Positions 18,091 to 27,221 of a DNA stretch of 64,000 bases are shown piece after piece. The stretch comes from Nitrospiraceae bacterium (GTDB lineage Bacteria > Nitrospirota > Nitrospiria > Nitrospirales > Nitrospiraceae): NCBI GenBank assembly GCA_919902505.1, contig CAKKRE010000036.1:53807-117806 (forward strand), in the 5' to 3' direction. The translations under genes were made by a program, and so were the position numbers. The notes beneath the pieces were generated by a model. That model had not been told where the DNA came from and did not search any database. It saw nothing but the letters and a program-made list of their open reading frames with translations. Position 1 is the first letter of the stretch. The number at the start of each line of letters is the position of its first letter.

Positions 18091-18387
18091 GGCCCTGGCG
18101 TCCGGCGCGTCTGACGTTGTGCCCAGGGCGATACTCTCCGTTCACGGACGTTTCTGCTTGTTAATTATGCGCGGGTGAAAGTTAGAAACAGCTCGCTTGA
18201 TTTGGCGCCTATCCCAGGTGCATTTTTCCGGTCTCTGCCCGCATCAAGAGGTTGGTTGCGGCTTCTCTTGCGCCTTTCCTCTCTCATCATTCCTGGCTCA
18301 CCAGTAAGTCAGGTACGCCAGAAATCAGACAAAAATTGTCATCGAAGTGATCACAGAGCGCTCGGAATTGTACGCGCTCCAGGATGA

Positions 18388-18945
18388 ATGGCTTCGATAT
18401 ATCAATCTGTTAAGCCATTATTTCATGCCAAATCCATCGGCATGGCACTTGCTCATCTGGCTGTTGCCATGTGTGCCTCTATCGATCTCCAACGGTCTTC
18501 TGTTGTCCGCCGCCAGAGGGGCTTCACCCTGATTGAGGTGATGATAGCGGTTGCGATCGTCGGGATTCTGGCCATGGTAGCCGTCCCCAACTATCTCCAA
18601 TGGAATGCCCGCTATCAGCTGAAACAAGCCACCACGGAATTGGCTGGCAGTCTCAACCTGGCCCGGATGGCAGCGATGAATCGGAATCTTGCCGTCACGG
18701 CCACATTGGCTCTTGTGTCGGGTAGGGTGAATGTCGATTTCGGAGGCGCGTTAGCCCCTATTGTGTTGCCACAGACCGTCGTCGGATTCACGGGAGGTCC
18801 GACGATTCAATTCACCCAGCAAGGGTTGAGCGGAGCTGCGGCGAATGTTCCCGTGACGCTGACATCCCAACAGGGGACGGCCTATTCCGTGGTCGTCACT
18901 CCGGCAGGCAAAGTGAACTGGTGTGCGCATGCGACGTGTCCATAG
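18388..18945 (+). CDS. GspH/FimT-type minor pseudopilin (set 2)
   Basis: Contains a canonical prepilin signal RQRGFTLIEVMIAVAIVGIL, one hydrophobic helix and a GspH-like globular domain (ATTELAGSLNLARMAAMNRN). With ATG 18388 the leader would be 45 residues; ATG at 18442 or 18469 would give 27 or 18 residues, and none has a clear ribosome site, so the start is uncertain. The C-terminus holds CAHATC, a possible disulphide pair. It opens the second minor-pilin set; the 297-bp gap before it shows a GCCCTGG/CCAGGGC dyad but no gene. Confidence 0.85.
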   Translation: MASIYQSVKPLFHAKSIGMALAHLAVAMCASIDLQRSSVVRRQRGFTLIEVMIAVAIVGILAMVAVPNYLQWNARYQLKQATTELAGSLNLARMAAMNRNLAVTATLALVSGRVNVDFGGALAPIVLPQTVVGFTGGPTIQFTQQGLSGAAANVPVTLTSQQGTAYSVVVTPAGKVNWCAHATCP

Positions 18946-18952
18946 AGGCTCA

Positions 18953-19477
18953 ATGAAACACCGCAGAACCTTACAACGCTGCTTCAGCCTGCTCGCGGCC
19001 ACGCAGCGGGGGTTTACCCTGTTGGAAGCGATGATTGCGGCGGGTGTGCTCTCGGTCGGACTGCTGGGGTTGGCGGGTCTCTCAGGGATGTCGCTGGGGA
19101 AAAATGTCGATGCCAACGACATGTCGCGTGTGACCAATATCGCCGCCGATATGGCAGAACGCATCCAGAACAACCGGCAACGAGTTTTGGACTATCACAA
19201 CACTGACACAACCCTGGCGTGCGCACAGAGCCCAAGCACGCAGCGCATGGCGCTGGGCGATTGCACGCAATGGCAAACCCTGGTGGCGAATTCCGGTCTT
19301 TCCGGCGCAGCCGGGACCGTCATGGCAACCCGTCTCGATCCGGATCCCACGGCGAATCCGGTGACGATGAACCGGTTCCTTGTCATGGTGACCGTCAGCT
19401 GGCAAACCAGACAGACGGATGTGAGCACAGCCCGGACCAAGACCGCGATATTTACGACGGTGGTCGCGCCGGAATAG
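18953..19477 (+). CDS. pilV: Type IV pilus modification/minor pilin PilV (set 2)
   Basis: A 174-residue prepilin with TQRGFTLLEAMIAAGVLSVG after a 22-residue leader, then LGKNVDANDMSRVTNIAADM and AERIQNNRQRVLDY, the signature of PilV family proteins. ATG at 18953 is preferred over an upstream in-frame ATG (18923) that would overlap the previous gene, because AGAGG lies 5 bp upstream. Minor pilin thought to join the FimU-PilVWX-PilY1 tip complex. Confidence 0.9.
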   Translation: MKHRRTLQRCFSLLAATQRGFTLLEAMIAAGVLSVGLLGLAGLSGMSLGKNVDANDMSRVTNIAADMAERIQNNRQRVLDYHNTDTTLACAQSPSTQRMALGDCTQWQTLVANSGLSGAAGTVMATRLDPDPTANPVTMNRFLVMVTVSWQTRQTDVSTARTKTAIFTTVVAPE

Positions 19478-19498
19478 GCGCAGCAGTGGAGCATGACT

Positions 19499-20599
19499 AT
19501 GCGTAGATTCGACTGGAACCAGCAGGGCTTCACGCTCGTGGAACTGATGGCGGCTGTCTTGATCACGGTGGTGATCGTGGCGGCGACGATGACCACGGTG
19601 GTCACGTCGAACCGTGCCAATGTCGTCAATACGCAGGTGGCGGATACGCAACAGAATGTTCGATTGGCTATCGATTTACTCAGTCGGGATATCAAGCTCG
19701 CCGGTTACAACTACAACGCGACTGATCCTGCCACGATGGCGGTAGGTGCTTGTAACGCCACCATCGGCGCCATCACCAAGCCGGTCGGACTGCTGCCGCA
19801 AGATCAAACGCCGGCGGGCGCGGATACGGGACCGGATGGAGTGTCGATGGTGCTGCCGGTGAATACTGCGGGATGGACGTTGACTACGGCAGTCGGTGGA
19901 ACACCGAACAACAAAACTTATGAGAACAGCATCAACCTCTCCGGAGCTGCCATGACGGAGATGACTGCGCAGGGACTCGTCGTCGGGTCCACGATTTCCA
20001 TCGGCGGGGCATTGTCCAAGACCGTGCAGGTTGTCAACGCCACCTCGATTGGCTTCGGAACCGGAAACTTCGTCGATGGGCAATTTCCGGTCGGTACACC
20101 CGTGCATTTGATGCAATGCGTGCGGTATCAAGTCGTCGCGAATACGCCGGCTACCTGCGGAAGTAATACGCCCTGCCTGGTGAGAAACAACGTGCCGCTC
20201 GTCGACGGTGTGGAAGACCTGCAAATGGCCTACGCCTGCGACGGGTGCAACCAGGCCGCTCCGAATCCTCTCTTTTCGGACGGAGTCGTCGATGATCAAG
20301 ATGGGTCTTCAACCTCAGGATTTCCGACCTTCACGCAGGGAGACTTCGTCTCCAACGGTGCGTGGGCAATTATTCCGTGGACGCCGGACAAAATCAGGCT
20401 GGCGCAAGTGAGCCTGGTGGTCAGGCCGACGAATGCGGATGACGGTCTTGATGAGAGGGGAACCAAGGCCGTCAATACCACGGGCCCCGTGATCGTCGGC
20501 GACCATAACCCATCAGCGGATGCGGGCTATGACGCAGCGCTTTATCAGCAACAACGCCGACGAGTAATGGTCCGTACGATTCAGCCGAGAAACCTGTAA
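19499..20599 (+). CDS. pilW: Minor pilin PilW (set 2)
   Basis: About 366 residues. The leader is nine residues followed by QGFTLVELMAAVLITVVIVA, then QQNVRLAIDLLSRDIKLAGY, the conserved PilW helix. Two Cys pairs (ATCGSNTPC, ACDGCN) suggest disulphides. ATG 19499 is chosen over ATG 19493 because GGAG then lies 7 bp upstream instead of abutting the start. The length matches PilW of the PilY1-linked tip complex. Confidence 0.88.
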   Translation: MRRFDWNQQGFTLVELMAAVLITVVIVAATMTTVVTSNRANVVNTQVADTQQNVRLAIDLLSRDIKLAGYNYNATDPATMAVGACNATIGAITKPVGLLPQDQTPAGADTGPDGVSMVLPVNTAGWTLTTAVGGTPNNKTYENSINLSGAAMTEMTAQGLVVGSTISIGGALSKTVQVVNATSIGFGTGNFVDGQFPVGTPVHLMQCVRYQVVANTPATCGSNTPCLVRNNVPLVDGVEDLQMAYACDGCNQAAPNPLFSDGVVDDQDGSSTSGFPTFTQGDFVSNGAWAIIPWTPDKIRLAQVSLVVRPTNADDGLDERGTKAVNTTGPVIVGDHNPSADAGYDAALYQQQRRRVMVRTIQPRNL

Positions 20600-20613
20600 C
20601 GAGAGACGCTGCG

Positions 20614-21246
20614 ATGAACCTGCGACAGGCCACAACCGGTGCGGGGCAACAGGATGCGTGCACAGCACTGCGGAATCAGCGGGGCATCGCGTTGCTCACG
20701 GTGATGTTGATGCTATTGATTCTCACGATCCTGGGCATCGCGTCCATCACCGTGACCAGCATGGAAAACAGAATGGCAGGATTTTTCCGCAGTACGGGAG
20801 CGGTGGTGGCTGCGGCGGATTCGTGTGAAGGTCTTGCCGTCAACATCATCCAGCAAACGTTGTCACCTCCAGGTGTGCTCCCGGCCTCCTTCATCGCCCC
20901 GACCGGTCCGGTTCCGACGGCGAATGCGACCACGCTCTACGCCGAGATCTATGCCTACGATCTGCCGTCGCCTGCTCCGGCCAATACACCCGCCGTAAAC
21001 TTTGCGGATTCAGCAAGTGCGGATCCCAACTTCGTCATGACGAATCTGCCTGGGTTCACCGTCAATGGTGACATCGATCTTCTCTATACCCATACGAAGA
21101 GTGCACAGGGAACCGGGACGCCGGCAACCGAGCATGTGTATCGGATTACCTGCATGGCGAGCAATCCCGCGACCGGTTCCAACAGCACCGTGACCTCGGT
21201 GTACGGCTGTTTGGATGGCGATACCTGTGTCAAGAAAATCAACTGA
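20614..21246 (+). CDS. pilX: Minor pilin PilX (set 2)
   Basis: A 210-residue protein with the PilX N-terminal module: RGIALLTVMLMLLILTILGI at residues about 24-43, then SMENRMAGFFRSTGAVVAAA, close to the PilX_N pattern. It lacks Glu5, as expected. Conserved Cys residues near the C-terminus (RITCMAS, YGCLDGDTC). It lies 14 bp after pilW and just ahead of the small exported protein gene and pilY1. Confidence 0.87.
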   Translation: MNLRQATTGAGQQDACTALRNQRGIALLTVMLMLLILTILGIASITVTSMENRMAGFFRSTGAVVAAADSCEGLAVNIIQQTLSPPGVLPASFIAPTGPVPTANATTLYAEIYAYDLPSPAPANTPAVNFADSASADPNFVMTNLPGFTVNGDIDLLYTHTKSAQGTGTPATEHVYRITCMASNPATGSNSTVTSVYGCLDGDTCVKKIN

Positions 21247-21256
21247 GAGAGGGAGC

Positions 21257-21592
21257 ATGGCGATGAACAACACAGTGTTTCTTGTGGTGCTCGGCCTGCT
21301 GACACTGGGGCAGACGATGCCCTCCGTGCCATCTAACAGCATCGCAGAGACAGAGCAAGCACCGGAGGCGATGCGGTTTGCGACGGCCGGGTTTCAGTCC
21401 GGCGTGATTGACGAGGTGCAGGGATCAAGCATTCGCATCGATGGTCGTAGCTACGTGTTGAAGTCTTCGGTGGTGGTGCTCACCCACGAAGGGGAGCCAC
21501 TTGAGATTGAGCGAATCATTCCCACCTCGCTCGTCAAGTTTCATCTGAAAGAAGGCCACATCGACAAGATGGTGGTCACGTTGCCGCAATAG
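21257..21592 (+). CDS. Small exported protein before pilY1, PilY2-like candidate
   Basis: About 111 residues with an N-terminal signal peptide (NNTVFLVVLGLLTLGQT) and a compact domain with GVIDEVQGSSIRIDGRSYVL and TSLVKFHLKEGHIDKMVV, which looks like a small beta-barrel. In Pseudomonas a small gene, pilY2, neighbours pilY1; position and size suggest an analogue here, but similarity could not be tested. Start at ATG 21257 or 21263; both have usable ribosome sites in GAGAGGGAG. Confidence 0.7.
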   Translation: MAMNNTVFLVVLGLLTLGQTMPSVPSNSIAETEQAPEAMRFATAGFQSGVIDEVQGSSIRIDGRSYVLKSSVVVLTHEGEPLEIERIIPTSLVKFHLKEGHIDKMVVTLPQ

Positions 21593-21669
21593 CGCATGAA
21601 AGGTCTTGTCTCAACTCGTAGCCGGAACCCGACGGCTGTTGTCCTGCTTGGGATAAGGAGGAAGAAAGC

Positions 21670-24600
21670 ATGAATCGCCGAACCCTTACTGCTGTCATGG
21701 TCGTGGCCGGTAGCCTGAGCGCTGCGCTGTTTGGCTCGGGCAATGCGCTGGCAGTCGTCTCCAATGCCGACTACACCGCCGTGCCGGCCTTCGTCTCGAA
21801 TGCAACGACACCCAATATCATCGTCGTGATGGACAACTCGGGTAGTATGAGCAATCGAGCCTGTGAATCGACGTCATGCGGAACATTGGCCGACGGGAGC
21901 ACGTCGACTACGACCACGTGGACCAATACCACACGATACTCCGGATACTTTGATGCACTGCGCTGTTATGCCTACAACACAACCGATACTCGATTCGAGA
22001 GCGGGACCAGCAAGACCGCGCTGGCGGCAGCCTGTCCGGACACGGAATGGGACGGCAATTTCCTAAACTGGGCCACCCTGCGCCGGTTTGACGCGGTGAA
22101 GCGGGCGATGATCGGAGGAGATTGCGCCAGCACCAGAGCTGCGGACGGCACCTGTCCGACCAGCGGCACGCCGGCTTTGAAGACGGTTCGTGCGCAGGCC
22201 AGTGGCCTCAGCAACGAACGTGCGGATGTGAACTATGGAGGAGGCATCGGCGCCAATACCTATGTCGGACGTATTCCGCTTGCTGATCGGGGAACCAATC
22301 CCGGAACAATTTCAGTGCATGTGTCAGCCGCATACTTTTGTGTCGAGAATGATACGAGCTTCGACAGCAACTGCGGCGATTCCTTCAGCGTTCGAAAATA
22401 TCATCTCAAGGTTGGATACACGACCGAGCCTACCGGCGTGATTCAACAGATCGGCAGTAAAGCGCGGTTTGGACTGGTTGAGTTCAAGTCCAGCAGCGAG
22501 GGCGCGCGGATGTTAGTGGGGGCCGGCTCCCGTCAGTCTATCGACTGGTCCGGAAGTGGGGTGGAGACGTTCACGACGAACACGGCGGCCATGGTTGATG
22601 CGGTGCAGGAGTCTTATCCTTCGACATGGACTCCGTTGAGTGAGGCGTTATATGAAACCGCACGGTATGTCGCGCAGATTCAGTCTACCCTCGGGCTAGG
22701 TTATGTATTTCCGATCGCGTTTGCAGGTGGGAATTCCAATGCCGTCAATTTTGCCGTGAACGGCGCCGGTTCGATTGGGACGAGTGAATTGACGGCATTG
22801 GTCGGGTCTGAGACGTGTCCGGCGGGATACATTTCCAGTGCGTGTGGCCGCGACCCGTATTTTTTTGGGCAAAACCATACCCCGCCATGGTCCGCGAGTT
22901 CTCAAGTGGTGGCTTGCTGCCGGACATTTGTGATCGTATTTACCGACGGCGAACCGACGCTAGATCAGACTATTCCGGCGGCCTTGCAAGACTATGCGCA
23001 TGCCCATCATGGGCAGCATTGCAACGGCAGTGATAGCGCGGCCCCTCCACGCCCCATCAATGGAACCTGCAACACGAACTCTGCCACACCCTATAGTGAT
23101 TTGCTTGCCGAGCACAAAACGGACTATGCCAGTAGCGGCAGCCACTACTTGGATGACGTCGCCTATTGGGCCCACACGACCGATCTCCGTCCGTGTAGCG
23201 GCACGAGCGATGGCACGATTACGGGATTAGCGGTGACAGGGCATTGCATCGCAGGGACTCAGAGTTTGACGGTGTACTCGTTCTTTGCGTTCGGCAACAT
23301 CAATGGTCGTGGGATCCTGGCTCAAGCCGCCCGGTTGGGAGGGTTTGAGGATTCCAACAATGACGGCATCCCGCAAACGAATGAATGGGATAAAGAGAAC
23401 AACCTCACAGGAGCGGCGACTCCGGACGGCATTCCGGATGCCTATTTCGAATCCTCCAACGTTGACGATCTGCAGGACAAGTTGCTTGCCACAATCGCAA
23501 GCATTCTCAGGCGAAGCGCCTCCGGTTCATCCGTATCCGTGCTGGCTACTGCCTCGACTGGCGAAGGAGCCCTGTATCAATCCTATTTCTATCCCAGCAC
23601 GATCGAACCCTCGACGCTGAGTGATGTGAGATGGACCGGTTATACGCAGGCTCTGTTTATCGATACCTTCGGCAATACCCGGGAAGATACGAATCAGGAT
23701 GGCCGGCTCGATTACAAGGTCGACAAGATTATTAAGACCCGTTTTGACTCTGTGTCGAATTCAGTGAAAGTCGACAAATACGTGGATTCCGATGGAGACG
23801 GATTGCCTAACGATCAGAATAGCGACGGTCAAGTGACAGTGGCAGACTGCAACCCCTGCGGGCAGACGTTGAGCGAGATTCAGCCGATTTGGGAAGCCGG
23901 CAAGCAACTGGCTTTGAAAGACTCCAGCACTCGTACCCTCCTTACCTGGGTCGATTCCGATCATGACGGCGTGGTCGATTCCGGCGAACAGCTGGCGTTC
24001 ACGACAGCCAACGAGCCGACGCTCCGACCATACCTTCGTGCCACGTCGAGTGCCGAAGGGACCAAGATCATTAATTTTGTGCGTGGTTGCGATGTGGGGA
24101 CATGCGCGGACCAGGCGACGACGAGAGATCGCCGTCTTCAGGTTCCGACCGGGAGCGGGAGCTTGAAGGTGTGGAAACTCGGGGATGTCATTCACTCCAC
24201 TCCGACGGTGGTTGCGGGTCCCAAGGACCGGCATGACGCCATCTATGGCGATCAGAGTTATTCGGCCTTCCTCCAGAAGTGGTACAACCGCAGGCAGGTC
24301 GCCTACGTGGGCGGAAACGACGGCATGCTGCATGCCTTCAACGCGGGTTATTACCATCCCGGCGATGATGCGAATGCCTCTGCTCCCGCAAATATTACCG
24401 AACACGGCTGGTTTACGACTGCCCCCGCGGACAATTCCACCGGAGCTCCATTAGGGGATGAGTTGTGGGGCTTCGTGCCCTACGAACTCCTTCCGCAGCT
24501 GGAGTTTTTGAGTCGCGCCGACTATCAGCATACGTATTATGTTGATTTGCCACTCAAGGTCGCGGATGTTCGGATTTTCACTGCGGACACCGATCATCCG

Positions 24601-26085
24601 AACGGATGGGGCACGATCCTGATCGGCGGATTCAGAATGGGTGGAAGTTGCGGTGCCTGTTCGGCGGGAACCGGTGCGCCGCCGATGACGGTCAATATCA
24701 GTGGCACGGACTACACCTTCTACAGTTCGTACTTCGCCATGGATATCACGAATCCTGATGCTCCCAAATTGCTCTGGTCGTTCAGCAGTTCGAATTTGGG
24801 GCTGACGACGAGTGCGCCTGCCGTGGTTCGCGTGAATCCCGCGGCCGATGCCAAGGCCAGCAATACGAACGCGAAGTGGTACATGGTGGTCGGGTCTGGC
24901 CCGACCGGATATGACGCCAGCGTAGTGCAGAGCGCAAAAGTCTTTGTCATCGACCTTGCGACGGGCCCAGGCAGCGGCAACAGCCTCGTGACGTCGTATT
25001 CGGTGGGGTCCTGGAAGTCGTATATCGGAGACATCACGGCTTTCGATCGAGATCTCGATTACCGCCACGATGTCGTGTATTTCGGGCGAGTGATTCATGA
25101 CGGGGCGCTTCCCTGGCGGGGCAAGATTTATCGTTTGACCATGGGAGCAGGGGGAGTGACGGCCAAGTTCGGTACGGTCACCAGTCCCACTCAGTGGGGC
25201 ATCGCCTCGGGAAGTGCTCGCGTGCCCACCGAGATGTTAGATACGTTTACTTCAGGGGCGGAGATGGGCCCCGTTGCGACCGCGCCTTCCGTGACCACCG
25301 ACGATGCGGCGAACGTGTGGGTCTTTGCGGGCAGCGGGCGCTATTACAGCAAATCCGACAAGACCGATGTGTCCACGCAATACTTCGTGGGGTTGAAAGA
25401 CTCGGTCCTCAATGCCGGATGCAATCAATCAGCCGGCGCGCTCAACTGCATGGACAATGATCTTGTGGATGTCTCGAATGCCACCGTCTGTGTGGTGGGA
25501 GTCGGCGATTGTGGTCAGGCCAGTGGAACCAACCAAGTCTCCGGCGTGTCCGGTGCCACGACGTTTACCGGCTTGATCGGATTGGTTCAGAGTAAAGATG
25601 GCTGGGTGACTAAACTGGTCGAACCCGCCAACCCACCGACTAACCCAGTCCCTTACGGCATCGGCGAACGGGTGGTGAGTAGCCCAACGGTATTCGGAGG
25701 GGTGGTGTTTTTCCCCACCTTTATTCCAACGAACGACATCTGCGTGTCATCCGGAACGAGCCGACTCTGGGCACTCTTTTATAAAACGGGGAGTGCCTAT
25801 CAAGAGCCGATCATCGGAACAGCTACCTCAGGAGCGAATCAAACGGTCAATAAGTTCGGCTCTCTTGGAGAAGGATTGGCATTCGGTATCGTGGTCCATA
25901 TGGGCTCAGGACGGGACGGCGGCAGTCCGTTCGGCCTCCTGATCAATATGAGTCAGGGAAACTTCGGTGACTGTGCAACCTGCGGGTTCGGTGGAGGGTC
26001 TCCCGGAGGTCTTCCGAGCTCAAACATCGGGGCCAATGTTGCGATTGATCCACGGAGCCGGTACTTCTCATGGACGAACATGTGA
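21670..26085 (+). CDS. pilY1: Type IV pilus tip adhesin PilY1
   Basis: A 1471-residue secreted protein with a signal peptide ending near Ala28, an N-terminal von Willebrand A domain with a MIDAS motif DNSGS (Asp55, Ser57, Ser59), and a C-terminal PilC/PilY1 beta-propeller (from about residue 830; RRQVAYVGGNDGMLHAFNAG, DELWGFVPYELLPQL). Between them lie EF-hand-like calcium loops, for example DTNQDGRLDYK, DSDGDGLPND and DSDHDGVVDSGE. AAGGAGGAAG precedes the ATG. It follows the second minor-pilin set, as in the PilVWXY1 complex where PilY1 caps the pilus and senses surfaces. Many Cys residues suggest disulphides. Its TGA overlaps the next start. Confidence 0.94.
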   Translation: MNRRTLTAVMVVAGSLSAALFGSGNALAVVSNADYTAVPAFVSNATTPNIIVVMDNSGSMSNRACESTSCGTLADGSTSTTTTWTNTTRYSGYFDALRCYAYNTTDTRFESGTSKTALAAACPDTEWDGNFLNWATLRRFDAVKRAMIGGDCASTRAADGTCPTSGTPALKTVRAQASGLSNERADVNYGGGIGANTYVGRIPLADRGTNPGTISVHVSAAYFCVENDTSFDSNCGDSFSVRKYHLKVGYTTEPTGVIQQIGSKARFGLVEFKSSSEGARMLVGAGSRQSIDWSGSGVETFTTNTAAMVDAVQESYPSTWTPLSEALYETARYVAQIQSTLGLGYVFPIAFAGGNSNAVNFAVNGAGSIGTSELTALVGSETCPAGYISSACGRDPYFFGQNHTPPWSASSQVVACCRTFVIVFTDGEPTLDQTIPAALQDYAHAHHGQHCNGSDSAAPPRPINGTCNTNSATPYSDLLAEHKTDYASSGSHYLDDVAYWAHTTDLRPCSGTSDGTITGLAVTGHCIAGTQSLTVYSFFAFGNINGRGILAQAARLGGFEDSNNDGIPQTNEWDKENNLTGAATPDGIPDAYFESSNVDDLQDKLLATIASILRRSASGSSVSVLATASTGEGALYQSYFYPSTIEPSTLSDVRWTGYTQALFIDTFGNTREDTNQDGRLDYKVDKIIKTRFDSVSNSVKVDKYVDSDGDGLPNDQNSDGQVTVADCNPCGQTLSEIQPIWEAGKQLALKDSSTRTLLTWVDSDHDGVVDSGEQLAFTTANEPTLRPYLRATSSAEGTKIINFVRGCDVGTCADQATTRDRRLQVPTGSGSLKVWKLGDVIHSTPTVVAGPKDRHDAIYGDQSYSAFLQKWYNRRQVAYVGGNDGMLHAFNAGYYHPGDDANASAPANITEHGWFTTAPADNSTGAPLGDELWGFVPYELLPQLEFLSRADYQHTYYVDLPLKVADVRIFTADTDHPNGWGTILIGGFRMGGSCGACSAGTGAPPMTVNISGTDYTFYSSYFAMDITNPDAPKLLWSFSSSNLGLTTSAPAVVRVNPAADAKASNTNAKWYMVVGSGPTGYDASVVQSAKVFVIDLATGPGSGNSLVTSYSVGSWKSYIGDITAFDRDLDYRHDVVYFGRVIHDGALPWRGKIYRLTMGAGGVTAKFGTVTSPTQWGIASGSARVPTEMLDTFTSGAEMGPVATAPSVTTDDAANVWVFAGSGRYYSKSDKTDVSTQYFVGLKDSVLNAGCNQSAGALNCMDNDLVDVSNATVCVVGVGDCGQASGTNQVSGVSGATTFTGLIGLVQSKDGWVTKLVEPANPPTNPVPYGIGERVVSSPTVFGGVVFFPTFIPTNDICVSSGTSRLWALFYKTGSAYQEPIIGTATSGANQTVNKFGSLGEGLAFGIVVHMGSGRDGGSPFGLLINMSQGNFGDCATCGFGGGSPGGLPSSNIGANVAIDPRSRYFSWTNM

Positions 26086-27107
26086 TGATCGACTTGGCAC
26101 AGGCTAAACACGGGAAGGTGGGGGGACTCCGTCCCCTTGCCTTTCCTCAGGCAATTCGTCCGGGCTTGATGGCCCTCGCTGTTGCTGTCTGCTGCGGTTG
26201 TTCGTCCTCTCCTCAGGATGGCGGGGTTCCCGGGGGCGGCACGAAAAATAACCACCCTCCGACCGTCCGCCTCGTGACCATCGTTCCCAATCCCTTGATC
26301 TTGGCCGGACCAATTACCGCCCACGTTGCGGCCGATGATCCGGACGGGGTGGAGCCTACCAAGCGATTCCAGTGGATCGTGAACGGAATTCCGGTCCTGG
26401 GTGCGACTGGACATGAACTCCCCACGGATCATGTGAAGCGTGGCGACCAGGTCGCGCTCGAAGTGGTGGTGTCTGATGGCCAGGCAGAGAGCGCTCCCTA
26501 CCGCACAGAGCCGGTGATGGTGGTGAATACGCCCCCTCTCGTGTCACGAGTCACCATCGAGGCAGATTCGCCCGATAAGGGGAATCGGGTCCTCGCCAGG
26601 GTCGAGGCTCTGGATCCCGATCATGATGACATCCAATACCTGTATCGCTGGTGGCGCAACGACAAGCAGGTACAAGAAGGCGAGGAAAATGTTCTCGATA
26701 CCACCGGGTTTGGTCGAAAGGATATCGTGGCGGTCGAAGTCGTCGCAAGGGATCAGGATGCGACGGCCGCACCTGCTCGATCAACACCGATCGTCCTCGG
26801 GAATTCACCGCCACAGATCCTCTCAGGTCCGGCCGCGTTGACCAATAGAGAGCAATACGAGTACGTCGTCCAAGCGAAGGATGTGGATGGCGATAGCATC
26901 AGCTACGGGCTCGAGACCGGGCCTCCAGGGATGACGATCGACAAGGCGACGGGCCAGGTGACCTGGAAACTGACGCCGGGTGTCGGAGGAACTCATCGCA
27001 TCAAGATCATGGTGGACGATGGGCAGGGTGGGACGGCCTGGCAGGAGTTTGAACTTTCGATACCCTCTACTGCCCAATCGCTGACGGGTTCCCCCACTCA
27101 AGGCTAG
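26085..27107 (+). CDS. Putative Ig-repeat lipoprotein coupled to pilY1
   Basis: About 340 residues. The pilY1 stop and this start overlap as TGATG, so it is probably translated with pilY1; an in-frame ATG also exists at 26070. The N-terminus has basic residues, a hydrophobic LMALAVAVCCGC stretch and then SSSP, a possible but atypical lipobox. Three Ig/PKD-like repeats follow, each introduced by an N-x-PP turn (NNHPPTVRLV, NTPPLVSRVT, NSPPQILSGP); the last has an RIKIMVDDGQGGTAWQEFEL strand typical of bacterial Ig domains. Function unknown; location suggests a surface partner of the pilus tip. Confidence 0.75.
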   Translation: MIDLAQAKHGKVGGLRPLAFPQAIRPGLMALAVAVCCGCSSSPQDGGVPGGGTKNNHPPTVRLVTIVPNPLILAGPITAHVAADDPDGVEPTKRFQWIVNGIPVLGATGHELPTDHVKRGDQVALEVVVSDGQAESAPYRTEPVMVVNTPPLVSRVTIEADSPDKGNRVLARVEALDPDHDDIQYLYRWWRNDKQVQEGEENVLDTTGFGRKDIVAVEVVARDQDATAAPARSTPIVLGNSPPQILSGPAALTNREQYEYVVQAKDVDGDSISYGLETGPPGMTIDKATGQVTWKLTPGVGGTHRIKIMVDDGQGGTAWQEFELSIPSTAQSLTGSPTQG

Positions 27108-27221
27108 ACGGCTCCGGGGGCCTCCTTATTTTCTGTCCCGTCCCTTCCTCCCTTGTTCCAGACTTTCCCGGTTTGTTAGAATCTCCCTATCGTCCTGGCG
27201 AAAGGAGTTTTCGACACCGGC

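Noticed and set aside
18181..18275. Possible sigma-54 promoter before the second pilin set (TTGG and TTGC elements)
   Set aside because: The GG and GC elements are too far apart for the -24/-12 spacing.
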